Below, in pieces: positions 20,581 to 30,011 of a stretch of 64,000 nucleotides of DNA. The position numbers were made by a program, and so were the translations under genes. How positions within the stretch are numbered: the stretch's first letter is position 1; each line of letters starts with the position of its first letter. The notes beneath the pieces were generated by a model. That model did no database searches, was not told the origin of the DNA, and saw only the letters and a program-made list of their open reading frames with translations. The stretch comes from Isoetes taiwanensis (taxonomy: Eukaryota > Streptophyta > Lycopodiopsida > Isoetales > Isoetaceae): positions 19,142,386 to 19,206,385 of the forward strand of contig JAJEKV010000003.1 of NCBI GenBank assembly GCA_021234155.1. Reading direction: 5' to 3'.

Positions 20581-22346
20581 AATGTTGACCCTAAACCTGG
20601 CTTAAAGATCAACCACAAGGAACCAACTTGAGTCTACACCCAAATTGAGGTTAGAACCTCCAGATCACTTAAGGTGATTAGTCTATGCAAGATAAATCTA
20701 AGGAGAAGTCCAAGAAACTCAAATTTCATACCTTTCCCATTTCTAGGAAATGGGACCTTGACTCAAACGGCTGTAGTGTCAAGCAATGGATCGATTTTTC
20801 GAGTCAACCACTTCAGACTTGCTCAAAAAAGTTGTAGGAATTCAATGCTGAAGTTTCTGACCAAGTCATATTATAAATTTGAAAGATATTCAATCCCAAA
20901 GTGGGGTCAAAAATTGGTCAATAGAGGTCAACTATGGAAAAAAGTGATCAGAAAATAAGATTTGAAGTTACAGAGCGTATTTTTGGGAATTTCCAAAGCA
21001 CATGTGCTCTAATGGTGATGAGAAAGAGGGGCATGAGGTCAAATTTCCATTTGAAACTACAGAAGCACTTTTTGTGGCTGGATTTGGCAAAATACAGTAA
21101 AAAAATGATCAGACCCGAATGCTAATTTTTCTAACTTGAACTAGAAGTGGTATTTTTTGATGTTTTCAAAGCATTTAGCTCACAGTTGCTCTAAGGATAG
21201 ATGGCAAGTAGGCCAATGGTGCTTTGGAACACTCAGGGATTTTCTGTAAAATATTTTGAATCAAGAATTGCTAAGAAATGTATCAAAGAGGGATTTGACA
21301 ACTTGGCAGTCAATTTATATTGATATGAAGGTAAATACATCATAATAACAATGGATAATGATACTTCAAAGTTTCAGATACTGGAAAATAATCATCATAA
21401 GTCATAAGATAATTTTTGAAAGTAGTATCAACTAGATCTTTGCAAATCCAGTCGAGGAATGCTCAGGGACTTCAAGAATCTTTCAGGTCATGCTCAGCAT
21501 TGATCAATGTCGGATTTGAGTGCGCCTGGGCCTTCGAAAATGTCGTGATTGTGTTTCCCCTTTATATAGTTTCAAATTTCGATTCCAGTGATTTTAGGTA
21601 ATAAATTTAGGCTTAATCTGTTGCTTAGGTTCCGGAATCCAAAAATAGAGTGGTCTCAGAGAGAATGGAGCGCGGGAAGGCATGATTCGAGCCGGATTTC
21701 CAGTTCTAGGGTTCTTCAGCTGTATTTTCGCATAATTTTCGCGATACGGTTTTGTATTTTTGAAGGAATATGCCCTGTATATGCCGTATTCGATCATTTT
21801 TAAAAACTTGGCCAATGGTTTAAAGGCTTTTGTTCATAGGATATTTAAAAGAAGTTATAACCTTTTGACCATAGGGAAGATTGCCCACATGTGTAAAGGA
21901 ATATGGAATCTTTAGGGCATCTTTTGACAAGGTTTGGAATATACCAATGAGGGCATAATGGAATAGGAATAAGGCAAAATAAATCATAAAGGGCTAGTAG
22001 GGAGACAAAGGTGAAAATGCAAAAGAGGGGAATAATAACTTTGCAATAGGGGCTTGAATGTCTTTTTGAATAACCAATGTAGGGATATTTGGAGGAAATG
22101 GCAAGGACTTGGGCAAAATGACAAGGTGGGCATGGCAAAGAGATGAGCAAAGGACATGAAAACAATATTGGGCCAAAGGTGCAAAAATGGAGGTAGTGGG
22201 GTGAAACAAAGGCCAAAATTAGAAACTATACACCATGGGGTCTTCCAAACTCTTAACTTCCAATCTTCAAAAGATGTCTTCCAAACTTCATAACCCAGAT
22301 TCTTCTAGAGCATATTCTTAACTAAGCATTTGATCCCAAATACAAT

Positions 22347-23176
22347 GTTGTCACATACGTTGCATACCGTACGGGTACCATATATTTTTAAAGTTTTTTT
22401 TAAGTTTTTTATTTTTGGTTTTTAAAATCTTAGAATACGTTTTTATAACATTAAAAACGTTAAAAACATTGTAAACGTTAAAAACGTAAAAAAACGTAAA
22501 AAAAAACTTTAAAAACCCCAAATTGCCCCCTTGAAACAGATTATATAACATTTTTTTAATACCAGCACCATATTTGGGTTCCAATCAAATCACAAAAATG
22601 TGTATTCAATTCAAAGGTTTAACTTAATAATATAAGCATTAACATAAAGGTTTAGTATATTATCATACTAGAGGTAGATAGAAGAGAAATGAATAGAAGT
22701 AAAAAAGAATTATTTGAAGCAGCTATACCTTTGGAACGGTTTTGGGTCACTTCCTGCTTCTATTTATCACTTATGGCCGTCGGATCTTCAGAAGCAATAC
22801 AAAAAAATGAATCGAAATAAAATTAGTTGTAAAAGAAGAAGAATGGAAAAGTTACCTTGGTCGACTTGTCTTGGATTGGCGCAAGAACTGTTTCCTGGTT
22901 TGCATGGTGGAGTAAAAACCTTTCTTTCATTGAGTAAAAAACCAAAACCCTGGTTCTATACGCATTCGGCATGTTTCTACATGCATGCGGCTGCTCATAG
23001 TTCCAAAATCTTGTTTGCTAGACCAGAAAATCTAAATGAAAGGCATTCGAGGCATTAGCAATGGTTTTTTTTTTTTACATTTTTTTATAACCCCCGATGG
23101 TTGCAAACGTCTAGAAAACGTAGGGGTTTTTTAAGAAGTACTCTATGGTTAAAAACGGGGTTTTTTAACAATACTG
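22347..23176. mobile_element. Unclassified 830-bp insertion in the T1 LTR
   Basis: Absent from the sister LTR (empty site at about 32298-32310). Flanked by CCCAAATACAAT and CCCAAATATAAT, a 12-bp duplication with one mismatch. The interior has AAAACGTTAAAAACGT-like runs near the left end and a poly-T stretch at 23060. No terminal inverted repeat or protein recognised; the long duplication would suit a non-LTR element. Confidence 0.65.
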
Positions 23177-23265
23177 CCCAAATATAATACCTCTTGTGAA
23201 CTTTTGGCTTGAGCATTTGTTGACCTAGAAGGTAAGCATCTTTTGACCTTCACACCAATGTTGAC

Positions 23266-23731
23266 TGTAACGAGCCCATGGTAGACCGCTCGAGTATTTG
23301 AACCTTGAATGTGCCTGTGGGGCGTTCCCGAGACACCGGCATAAATGGGTAGAAACGACTACTCATAAACGTCTAGACGTTTTTGCCCAGTTGGTTAAGG
23401 GCATGTCGGTTAGGAACGTTACAGTTGGTATCAGAGCAGGTCTCGAGTTCGAGTCTCCATGGGTGCCTACTATATGCATGGGTAATTTGCAAAGACTTGG
23501 TAATCATTGTGACATGGTATGCATGGTATAACCTTGGATGCTCGAGGACGAGCATAGTTTTAGTGGGAGAGACAATAACGGGCCCATGGTAGACCGCTCG
23601 AGTATTTGAACCTTGAATGTGCCTGTGGGGCGTTCCCGAGACACCGGCATAAATGGGTAGAAATGACTACTCATAAACGTCTAGACGTTTTTGCCCAGTT
23701 GGTTAAGGGCATGTCGGTTAGGAACGTTACA
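23266..23731 (+). mobile_element. TRIM: miniature LTR retrotransposon (466 bp)
   Basis: Two 158-bp LTRs (23266-23423 and 23574-23731; TGTAACG ... CGTTACA) flank a 150-bp interior. The interior has a perfect initiator-Met primer site TGGTATCAGAGC at 23426-23437 and a purine tract GTGGGAGAGAC just before the second LTR. The TSD is TTGAC at 23261-23265 and 23732-23736. The sister T1 LTR at about 32219-32225 has the single uninterrupted TTGAC site. No coding capacity, so it was mobilised in trans. Confidence 0.95.
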
Positions 23732-23839
23732 TTGACTACCAAGCTCTTCCAATCTTTGACCTAGTCTTCAGAAATGACTTAACCTGACTTGAATGCATAG
23801 AACACAATTAGCATGTTGCCCTTTGGGGGCAACACCCTT

Positions 23840-24068
23840 CGAGGTGACTCTGATTACATTTGATGTCATGTGCTTATGTTTACTCACGCTTCCGCAGCTA
23901 GGACGGTCCCGAGGGAAGATGGGACAAATGACCCATCTATTCTTCCTCATCGATCCATTGTCAAAGGATTGGTGTCAGGTGGATGGCCCCTATCAGCTTG
24001 ACTGCCAGGGGGATGAACTCCGCCTTCCAATACGATGGGAGCATCGTAGAAGAAGTAGGAGACGTCAT
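23840..24068 (+). repeat. E1 5' LTR, terminal piece (moved by the inversion)
   Basis: Reverse-complement of the LTR start: it runs from the T1 target site in the CACCTCGAAGGG region, through GCTGCGGAAGCG, to GACGTCATA next to the primer site at 24071. The rest of this LTR is 34068-35200. Confidence 0.8.
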
Positions 24069-24070
24069 AG

Positions 24071-24082
24071 TGGTATCAGAGC
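24071..24082 (+). other. Primer-binding site of E1
   Basis: TGGTATCAGAGC, initiator tRNA-Met type, two bases after the LTR end. It now reads on the plus strand because of the inversion. Confidence 0.9.
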
Positions 24083-24290
24083 CAAGTTCTTGGTAGACCA
24101 AGATCAGGCACTGACCATTCCCTGTTAGGACTAACAGTAGACTTTCAGTCTTGGAAATACCAACCCAAGCATGAACCTCGAAAAATTGGGAAAAAAAATT
24201 TCAATCCTTAGAGCAGTAAAGTAGGATAATGTTAAGTTAGGAAGAATAGTAGAAAAACCCTAAAAAATTTTGGTCATTAGGGAGTGATCC

Positions 24291-24353
24291 CTCACAGAGT
24301 GCGCCCCACGCATTTTCAAAAAATTTGAAGAAGGCTCTCGCGCACTGTGTCAG
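24291..24353. repeat. Leader hairpin C1
   Basis: The arms CTCACAGAGTGCGC (24291-24304) and GCGCACTGTGTCAG (24340-24353) enclose a 35-nt loop. It lies 208 bp from the primer site, as in element A (191 bp). Confidence 0.75.
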
Positions 24354-24499
24354 TGGTTGACCCATTTTGACCTAGTTAGATGCATAATTAGAGTAATCTG
24401 ATAGCTCAGCGTAGCTTAAAGCTTGAATTTGAGCTAGGAATGTATGTTCTAACACTAAGAAACTGCTTAAAAAATGAAAGTTTGAGTAAAAAAAGGAGT

Positions 24500-24553
24500 G
24501 ACCCTCTGGGCATTTGCAAAAGTTTTGAGAATGCTTCTCGCGCACTGTGTGAG
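24500..24553. repeat. Leader hairpin C2 (left arm decayed)
   Basis: The right arm GCGCACTGTGTGAG (24540-24553) is intact; the left arm ACCCTCTGGGCATT is degenerate. Spacing to C1 is the same as between the hairpins of the other leaders. Confidence 0.6.
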
Positions 24554-24662
24554 TGGTAGGTACTTTTTGCCTGAAAGAACCCAATGTATTAATCTAGCAA
24601 ACACTAATGCTTTACAGAATGGTATAACATGAAATTGCAGGTCCAAATCCTAAATATTCCAG

Positions 24663-24673
24663 GCCTATAGATA
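24663..24673 (+). promoter_or_regulatory. TATA-like box before E1 ORF1
   Basis: CCTATAGATAG, ~107 bp after hairpin C2 and 105 bp before the ORF1 ATG, matching the layout of the element A leader. Confidence 0.5.
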
Positions 24674-24777
24674 GACCCTTAGGGTTCTTCATTTTCACTT
24701 TTCTTCTCCAGCTAGCCACTCTCCGGCCAAGAAGGCAATTTTTAGGCGCTCGGAAGGTGATTGACATATTTCAAAAC

Positions 24778-25083
24778 ATGGCCCGCACCAAACAAACTGC
24801 TCCGAGTGGTTATGCCAAACAATTACACTAGCACCCAAGTTCTTGCAGCTCAATAGAAGGCCAGAGAGGCTGAAGAACGAGCCAGACAAGAAGAAAACCC
24901 TAACCCTAATCCGGATGCTGAGGAGGAGGACCAACAGCAGGAGGACGAGCAAGAACAAACCCAGAACCTTGATGATCAAGAAAACCCTAAGGATCAGGGA
25001 AATGGCCAGGAGGAGGACGACGAGGAGGGCGAGCCGATACCGGAAGTTGGGAGAGAAGTTGAGAGAAGTAATGGAAGGGGATA
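24778..25083 (+). pseudogene. E1 ORF1, N-terminal part with histone H3-like start
   Basis: ATG at 24778 opens MARTKQTAPSGYAK, identical to H3 residues 1-7 after Met removal, then diverging (Pro in place of R8). A frameshift near 24820 and one TAG (24875 region) precede an acidic, Gln-rich segment (KAREAEERARQEENPNPNP, EEEDQQQEDEQEQTQNLDD). The next part was displaced; a Lys-rich and then acidic segment is at 28541-29007 and the tail at 17526-17388. The start agrees with element A ORF1. Function unknown; the H3-like tail suggests a chromatin-directed role. Confidence 0.6.
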
Positions 25084-25365
25084 AGTTAGAAGAAGGGGGG
25101 AGGGAGGAAGTTCGAAAAGGGGGTTGAGAAGGTGGAGAAAGAAGAGTAGGAAGGAAGGGGAGACCGGAGGTAGGGAGGGAGGGGAAAGGCAAAGGAGCAC
25201 GAGGAAGTCAAAAGGGCAAAGGGGAGGGGAGGGGAGGGGCAGGACATGGGGAAGAGGAGGAGGGGCAAAGGGGGAGAGCAAAGAGGCAAAGGGTTGGGAT
25301 ATGGGGAGGGGCAAAAGGGGGAACATGACAAAAGAAGGGAGGGAGGGGTTTATGGCTAAACAACC
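25084..25365 (+). repeat. Polypurine stretch
   Basis: About 280 bp almost entirely A and G on the plus strand (AGGGGAGGGGAGGGG and similar). It follows the acidic ORF1 segment directly and may be an expanded, decayed part of ORF1. ORFs on both strands here are compositional. Confidence 0.8.
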
Positions 25366-25370
25366 ATTCG

Positions 25371-25466
25371 ACAATTAATAAATATAATTAATTAAATAAT
25401 ATAATTAAATCACTTAATAATATAATTAATTGATTAATTAATTAAACAATAAATAATTAAACAAAG
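25371..25466. repeat. AT-rich low-complexity stretch
   Basis: Runs of TAATTAATTAAATAATATAATT. Nothing else seen. Confidence 0.7.
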
Positions 25467-25474
25467 AGGTTTTT

Positions 25475-25494
25475 TCTCGCCTCACGAGGCGAGA
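25475..25494. repeat. Palindrome TCTCGCCTC-CGAGGCGAGA
   Basis: Nine- to ten-base arms around one A. Similar in style to the TCTCGACTCGCGAGTCGAGA palindromes at 27712-27864. Confidence 0.7.
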
Positions 25495-25521
25495 ATGGGC
25501 AGGATTCTTAGAACAATATGT

Positions 25522-25643
25522 TTTTAAATGTTCCAGGGGCATTTGAGGGGCGTATCATTTACATGGACCGCCTATCCTCTGATTTTAAATGTTCCAGGGG
25601 CATTTGAGGGGCGTATCCTTTACATGGACCGCCTATCCTCTGA
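25522..25643 (+). repeat. 61-bp tandem duplication
   Basis: Units 25522-25582 and 25583-25643 start TTTTAAATGTTCCAGGGG and end CCTATCCTCTGA; they differ at two or three positions, so the duplication is recent. Confidence 0.9.
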
Positions 25644-26765
25644 TAATACCGCCAGGGCAGAACACAAAAGGCAGAACACAAGGTAGAACAAGGCAGAAAA
25701 ATGGAAAAGCGACATGATTTTAAACCAGATGGGTTGGCCGATTTTCTTGCAGATCGATCTCGGCTGCTTTAGAAGAAGCTCGACTTGCCAGAGTAGCTGC
25801 ATCCATGGCTCCGCCGGTCCCATCTTGGTAAGTAAACAAATCTGCAATGAGCAGAGATTCCAGTCCAGCATAAGATTTTGAGAGGAATTCTTTTGTAAAT
25901 GATTACCTTTTTGGAAAGGGAAATTTTCGATATATTTTTTACATTCTTGCTTCTTAATTTCTTGATCGCAGAGATGGTTCCACCATTCCGGCTTTCGGGT
26001 TGATTGTTGAAGGCGGCATAGCTATAGCGTATAGCTGAGAGCATCCAAGAAGGTAATAACTTGGTAAATCAAGCAAACAGCAAACAGCAAACAGCAAGAA
26101 CGCACCTCAGATCGCCTTCTTCACGCGGAGTCAACAGGGAACAAAGCTCTGGCTATGGCGGACAACACCAGATCTCCCGAGTGGTTTTCATTTTTCCTTT
26201 CATAGCAAGAAAAAAAATCCGACACAAAAGCTCTGCTGCCGTAAATCGGTCTTCATGTTTTATCTGTGGGCTTTTCAGTCCACTCCAGCACCACAAGCGG
26301 CATGAGCAGAGCCGCCCCATTTTGTAAGCCCTAACTCGCCCATTTCTGCCTCATAAAACCAGAACTATTTAACAGCTTGGAGGCGCCATAGTAAAGCTTG
26401 GAAGCGGTTTGAAAGCGGAGCAAAGGGAGCAGAAGTCATATCCGGATTACCTCTTCGATGTTAGCGTCTGAACGGCAAGTTTGATCTCAAGAACAAGAAT
26501 GTGTAAGTCTGAACTCTGCTTCTGATGCATTCAGTCTAATTTGCCCTGTTTGAATGGAAGAAAACTATGCATTAAATCCACCGCTTTCTCAAACTGCGTT
26601 GAATCTCTCGCATTGCCTAGATCCTTCAAGACTAATTCTGGAGCTTCAGAGGATGCGAGATGTGGCCACCAAAAAAGCTCACTATTTTGAAAGAAGCACA
26701 CGATCGTTCTTCAAGAAACGCTATGGCGCCCATGCTTGGACTCAAAGGTGCGTACCAAAAATCTG
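25644..26765 (+). pseudogene. Gene-like fragment, possibly captured host exons
   Basis: I see good plant splice signals: a donor TTG|GTAAGTAAAC at about 25827 and an acceptor TTGATCGCAG at about 25971. Between and around them are open stretches (SAALEEARLARVAASMAPPV; then GSTIPAFGLIVEGGIAIA). A later open stretch at 26554-26765 has PSRLILELQRMRDVATKKAH and RSFFKKRYGAHAWTQ. I do not recognise a family. It lies in an insertion within E1 ORF1, so transposon-mediated capture is possible. Confidence 0.35.
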
Positions 26766-27711
26766 ACCCAAAATTCTGTACCAAATTTTAAAAAATAAGC
26801 CACCGGCGGGAAAAAATAAGCCATGGGCGGGAAAAATAAGCCCATTTCGCCTTAATGGTACGAGACCATTGCCATACTAAACCATTCACCCCCAACAGCT
26901 TTAAAGACCTATGAAGCCCTAGGTCCGTCACCTCACCCCCTACTATTTTTGGTGTGCATTTTACATATCCGGTAGTGCCCAAACAAGCCAGTATCGTCAA
27001 AGTGACGTACCTTGTGTTACCATTACCATACTTGCCGAAATATGCCATTGTGCTATCTCCTTGAGTATCCATTGGTACATCGCCACCCCAATGTCAAATG
27101 TACCCCTATGGTATTATTTTGCAAAAGCCTTTGTCCTTTGACCATGCTCCAGCTTCGAGACCTTATAAGCACTACATCCCATGCTGACTTCTCCATCTAC
27201 TATTAATGCTGGTCCTAAAGGTGATATAATGTAATCTTCTCCTAATGGCCCAAGTGTCTTAGGATGTTTTATTTTCCCATTACACGCCTAAAAATGCTCC
27301 TGTGTTCCAAATCTTATACCACAAAGTATGCTCCAGTTAGCTCTACGCATACCTCCATTAGTATGTTGTCATCCCAAGGTCTGTTAATGCATTGCAAATT
27401 CCTGCAATTCCTAAAAGTCTTACCTAAGCTATAGCCATTTGACTCTCACATTTAAGATGTGCATAACTGCAGGTTAATTTGATATTAAAATGTGCTTACC
27501 TTGTCTCAAAGGCCTATGTGTCCTAACTTATTTTGCTTTCAACCCTCGTGCTTACCTATGCCCATTTGGTCCATAGCTCGTGTTCCAAAAATAGTGTCCA
27601 GTTTACATGTTAATTTTTTGCCACCCTAAGGTCAATTGCTACCCTGCCAATTTCTTGCAGTTTCTGCTAGTTACACATAAGATACAGCCATGCGGTTTTC
27701 GTTTTGAGCTG
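26766..27711. other. Unassigned insertion sequence
   Basis: About 950 bp with many short repeats such as AATAAGCCA and no long ORF or motif. It belongs to the insertion between ORF1 parts (roughly 25370-28540), whose ends I could not define. Confidence 0.3.
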
Positions 27712-27864
27712 CCTTTCTCGACTCGCGAGTCGAGAAAGGTCTTCTGACCCCTAAAACCGCGGCTGCTTTGAGCTGCCTTTCATTCGCGCGAGTTGAGAAA
27801 GGCCTTCCCGACTAAAACCGTCAAGGGCTTTGGCTGCCTTTCTCGACTCGCGAGTCGAGAAAGG
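27712..27864. repeat. Tandem palindromes TTTCTCGACTCGCGAGTCGAGAAA
   Basis: Two perfect 28-bp palindromes (27712-27739 and 27837-27864) and one degraded copy (27776-27802) in ~62-bp units that share GAGCTGCC before and CTAAAACC after. A partial fourth unit starts at 27897. Confidence 0.85.
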
Positions 27865-28540
27865 CCTTCTGCCCCTAAAACCTGCGTTTTTCGCTTTGAG
27901 CTGCCTTTCGCTTTGTCTTTTGCAGTCCTTATCTCGACCAGATAGTACATGCTTGTGAGCAATGAAAAGACCAGTCATTGAAGAAAGATGCCGAGAAGAG
28001 GGTGGTGACATCAGTTGGACATACAAGCACGTGGCCTATGAAGGAACTCCTCATACAAATTTCTATCGTCTGTAAGTTGCTCCGTGACTTGGACAGAGCT
28101 CCACGCGCCGTTTGCACTAGGTGGTTCATGTGTGAAGAGGGTGTAATCATTGTGATAATATGCCCACTATGGTCTCTTCACCCACTGTAATATATATTAT
28201 AATGAGCCCATTTATAAATATAAGGTATCTCAAAACTAGTATTTTTTGGTGATTAAGTAAACAATTTGCTTAATTTTTGTTGGAATTTGTGATCTCTTGT
28301 CTACCCACCTAAGAAAATAGAGCCAAAATGTCTTGATGAAGGATTTCACCCTCACGCGAAAAACTCTTATTTTGAATGACAAACAAGCCCCAAAACAGGG
28401 ACTCGACTCGTTATCTGAGAAAACTGGGAGAAAGTTTGGATGCACAGTAACAGATAAAAATTCGAATTAAGGACAGTTTTCGGGTCGAGGTGCTTCTTTT
28501 TGTGTAAAATAACAGGGTTCCGAAAAAAAATGGGAATGGA

Positions 28541-29007
28541 ATGAGTCCCACTTTAATTAAATACGACTTATTAAAGAAAATGGCCAAGAGGAAGAAGGCA
28601 GCAAAGAGGAAGAGAATTGCAGAGAAGGAGGAGCGCAGAAGTCAAAAGGAGGAGCAGCAAAAGCTGAAGAATGCTAAAGGGAAAGACCCCGAAATGCTAA
28701 AGAAAACCCGGAGGAAAACAAAGACGACACCAAGCAAAGGGATTAGCATAAGGGAGTGGGAGCCCGACAGACCACCATCGTCTTCATCAGACAGAGACTC
28801 GAACGAGGATGCGTCAAGAGTCCCCCGCCTAGCAGAAGGCTCGGGACCTTCAAACCCAGATGACGAGGAGGAAGAATCTGCAACAGCACCTCCATACCCG
28901 AAGTGGCCGAAGCCAACAACTGACCCCAAGAAGGGCAAACCGGCACGGGAATCCTTCGTACTCAAGCACGAGGGGGAGTACAAGAAGAAGTTGGAGTACT
29001 AGGAGTA
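28541..29007 (+). pseudogene. E1 ORF1, central part
   Basis: It starts in a Lys/Arg-rich helical stretch (MAKRKKAAKRKRIAEKEERR), then a disordered acidic part (RPPSSSSDRDSNEDASR, NPDDEEEESATAPP) and ESFVLKHEGEYKKKLEY. A single TAG follows, and at GGAGTA the frame continues into 17521 (minus strand) when the inversion is undone. The basic-acidic layout suits a chromatin or nucleic-acid associated protein, but I recognise no domain. Confidence 0.55.
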
Positions 29008-29009
29008 TA

Positions 29010-29704
29010 TGAAGATGTATGGATTCTCAGGATTCAATCAGATTAGCATTAAGGAAGAAGACCAGCCAAAGACTTCTTTCATCATCCTTTGGGGCACATA
29101 TGCTATGAAAAGAATGCCTTTTGGTTTAATGAATGCTCCAGCTACCTTCCAAAGAGCAATGGATGTTATTTTCAAATCAATGTCTGCTGAGGAGTTCAGG
29201 GTGTACTTAGATGATCTTTGCCTAGGCTCTCATCCTACTAATCATGTGGAGTTACTTGCAAAAAATTGTTCTCTATGCAGGAGTTCAGGAGTTAATCTAA
29301 ATCCAAAGAAATGCATCTTTTTTGCATCAAAAGGACAACTCTTAGGACATGAAGTATCCAAGCAAGGCATTCAAGTTGCTCAAGACAAGATTGAAGCCCT
29401 CAAAAAGCTAGCACCTCCCAAGAATCTAAAGCAGGTTAAGAGTTTTATTGGTATGACAAGTTTCCTCAGGATGTATATTCCTAATTTTGCTCATATTTTG
29501 AGTCCCATTTCTAGATTGACAAGGGTAGGCAAGTTTTCTAAGTCTGAAAGTAAGCATATACCTATAACATGGACTTCAGAATGCCAAGAGGCCTTTGACT
29601 TTCTCATTCTATCCATATGTGAAGCCACACTTTTGAAAAAACCAGATTTGAACATGCCATTTGAAGTTTATATTACTGTTAGGATTAGCCATTTTGCAAG
29701 ATAA
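29010..29704 (+). pseudogene. T1 reverse transcriptase C-terminal half
   Basis: YGFSGFNQISIKEEDQPKTS, MKRMPFGLMNAPATFQRAMD, catalytic FRVYLDDLC, KCIFFASKGQLLGHEVS and the connection region FIGMTSFLRMYIPNFAHILSP. It directly continues the RT cut at 17521 on the other strand, apart from a small frame change at the breakpoint. Confidence 0.9.
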
Positions 29705-30011
29705 ACATACCATAGTATTTGCAAGTAAACAATGGTCTGCCCTTGAAGAAAGATATACCAGAATAGAAAAGAGTGCTGCTGCACTCATGTTCCTTATCAA
29801 TAGGCAAGGACACTTGCTTCTGAAGAGTCAAGTCCAAGTTTACATGAAGCAAAATCCAATGGGTTTACTGTTTGGCAAGGCAACCAGTAAGCCAAAGATC
29901 CAGAGATGGGCTTGTAAGTTGCAAAGTTATGATATTTCTGTAAAAGAGTTGCATTTGGTGCGAAGTCCTAGCCTTTATTTGCCTTATATATTTTTTGACC
30001 ATGAAGATTAG
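29661..30011 (+). pseudogene. T1 RNase H (retroviral type, after RT)
   Basis: LAILQDKHTIVFASKQWSAL, ERYTRIEKSAAALMFLINR, then SKPKIQRWACKLQSYDISVK, the usual RT-linked RNase H blocks. The element thus encoded two RNase H domains, one on each side of RT. Confidence 0.75.

Larger units (their letters stand above)
17521..23834 (-). mobile_element. T1, 5' half: Tat-type gypsy element (inverted portion)
   Basis: It contains the 5' LTR (23834-20583), gag, protease, an archaeal-type RNase H and the N-terminal half of RT, all on the minus strand. The remainder is at 29002-34062 on the plus strand. Target-site duplications prove the two parts are one element: CCCTT at 23835-23839 (AAGGG on the minus strand) next to the 5' LTR, and AAGGG at 34063-34067 after the 3' LTR. 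Confidence 0.85.
20583..23834 (-). repeat. 5' LTR of T1
   Basis: Termini TGTTGCC (minus strand, at 23834) and GGTCAACA (ending at 20583). It is an inverted copy of 32125-34062, the extra length being a TRIM (23266-23731) and an 830-bp insertion (22347-23176). A 123-codon ORF at 21845-22216 is open in both LTRs but is untranslated-looking (hydrophobic, no homology seen). Confidence 0.9.

Noticed and set aside
21845-22216. 123-codon ORF present in both T1 LTRs (also 32429-32800)
   Set aside because: Its presence in both copies follows from the LTR duplication; it is hydrophobic, lacks motifs and has overlapping open frames of the same kind.
24778-24831. A histone H3 gene or pseudogene
   Set aside because: Only the first seven residues match; the next residues and all surroundings are retroelement leader and an acidic ORF. 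Element A shows the same arrangement.
25086-25378. Pro/Ser- or Arg/Gly-rich ORFs on both strands
   Set aside because: Products of the polypurine tract; all frames are low complexity.
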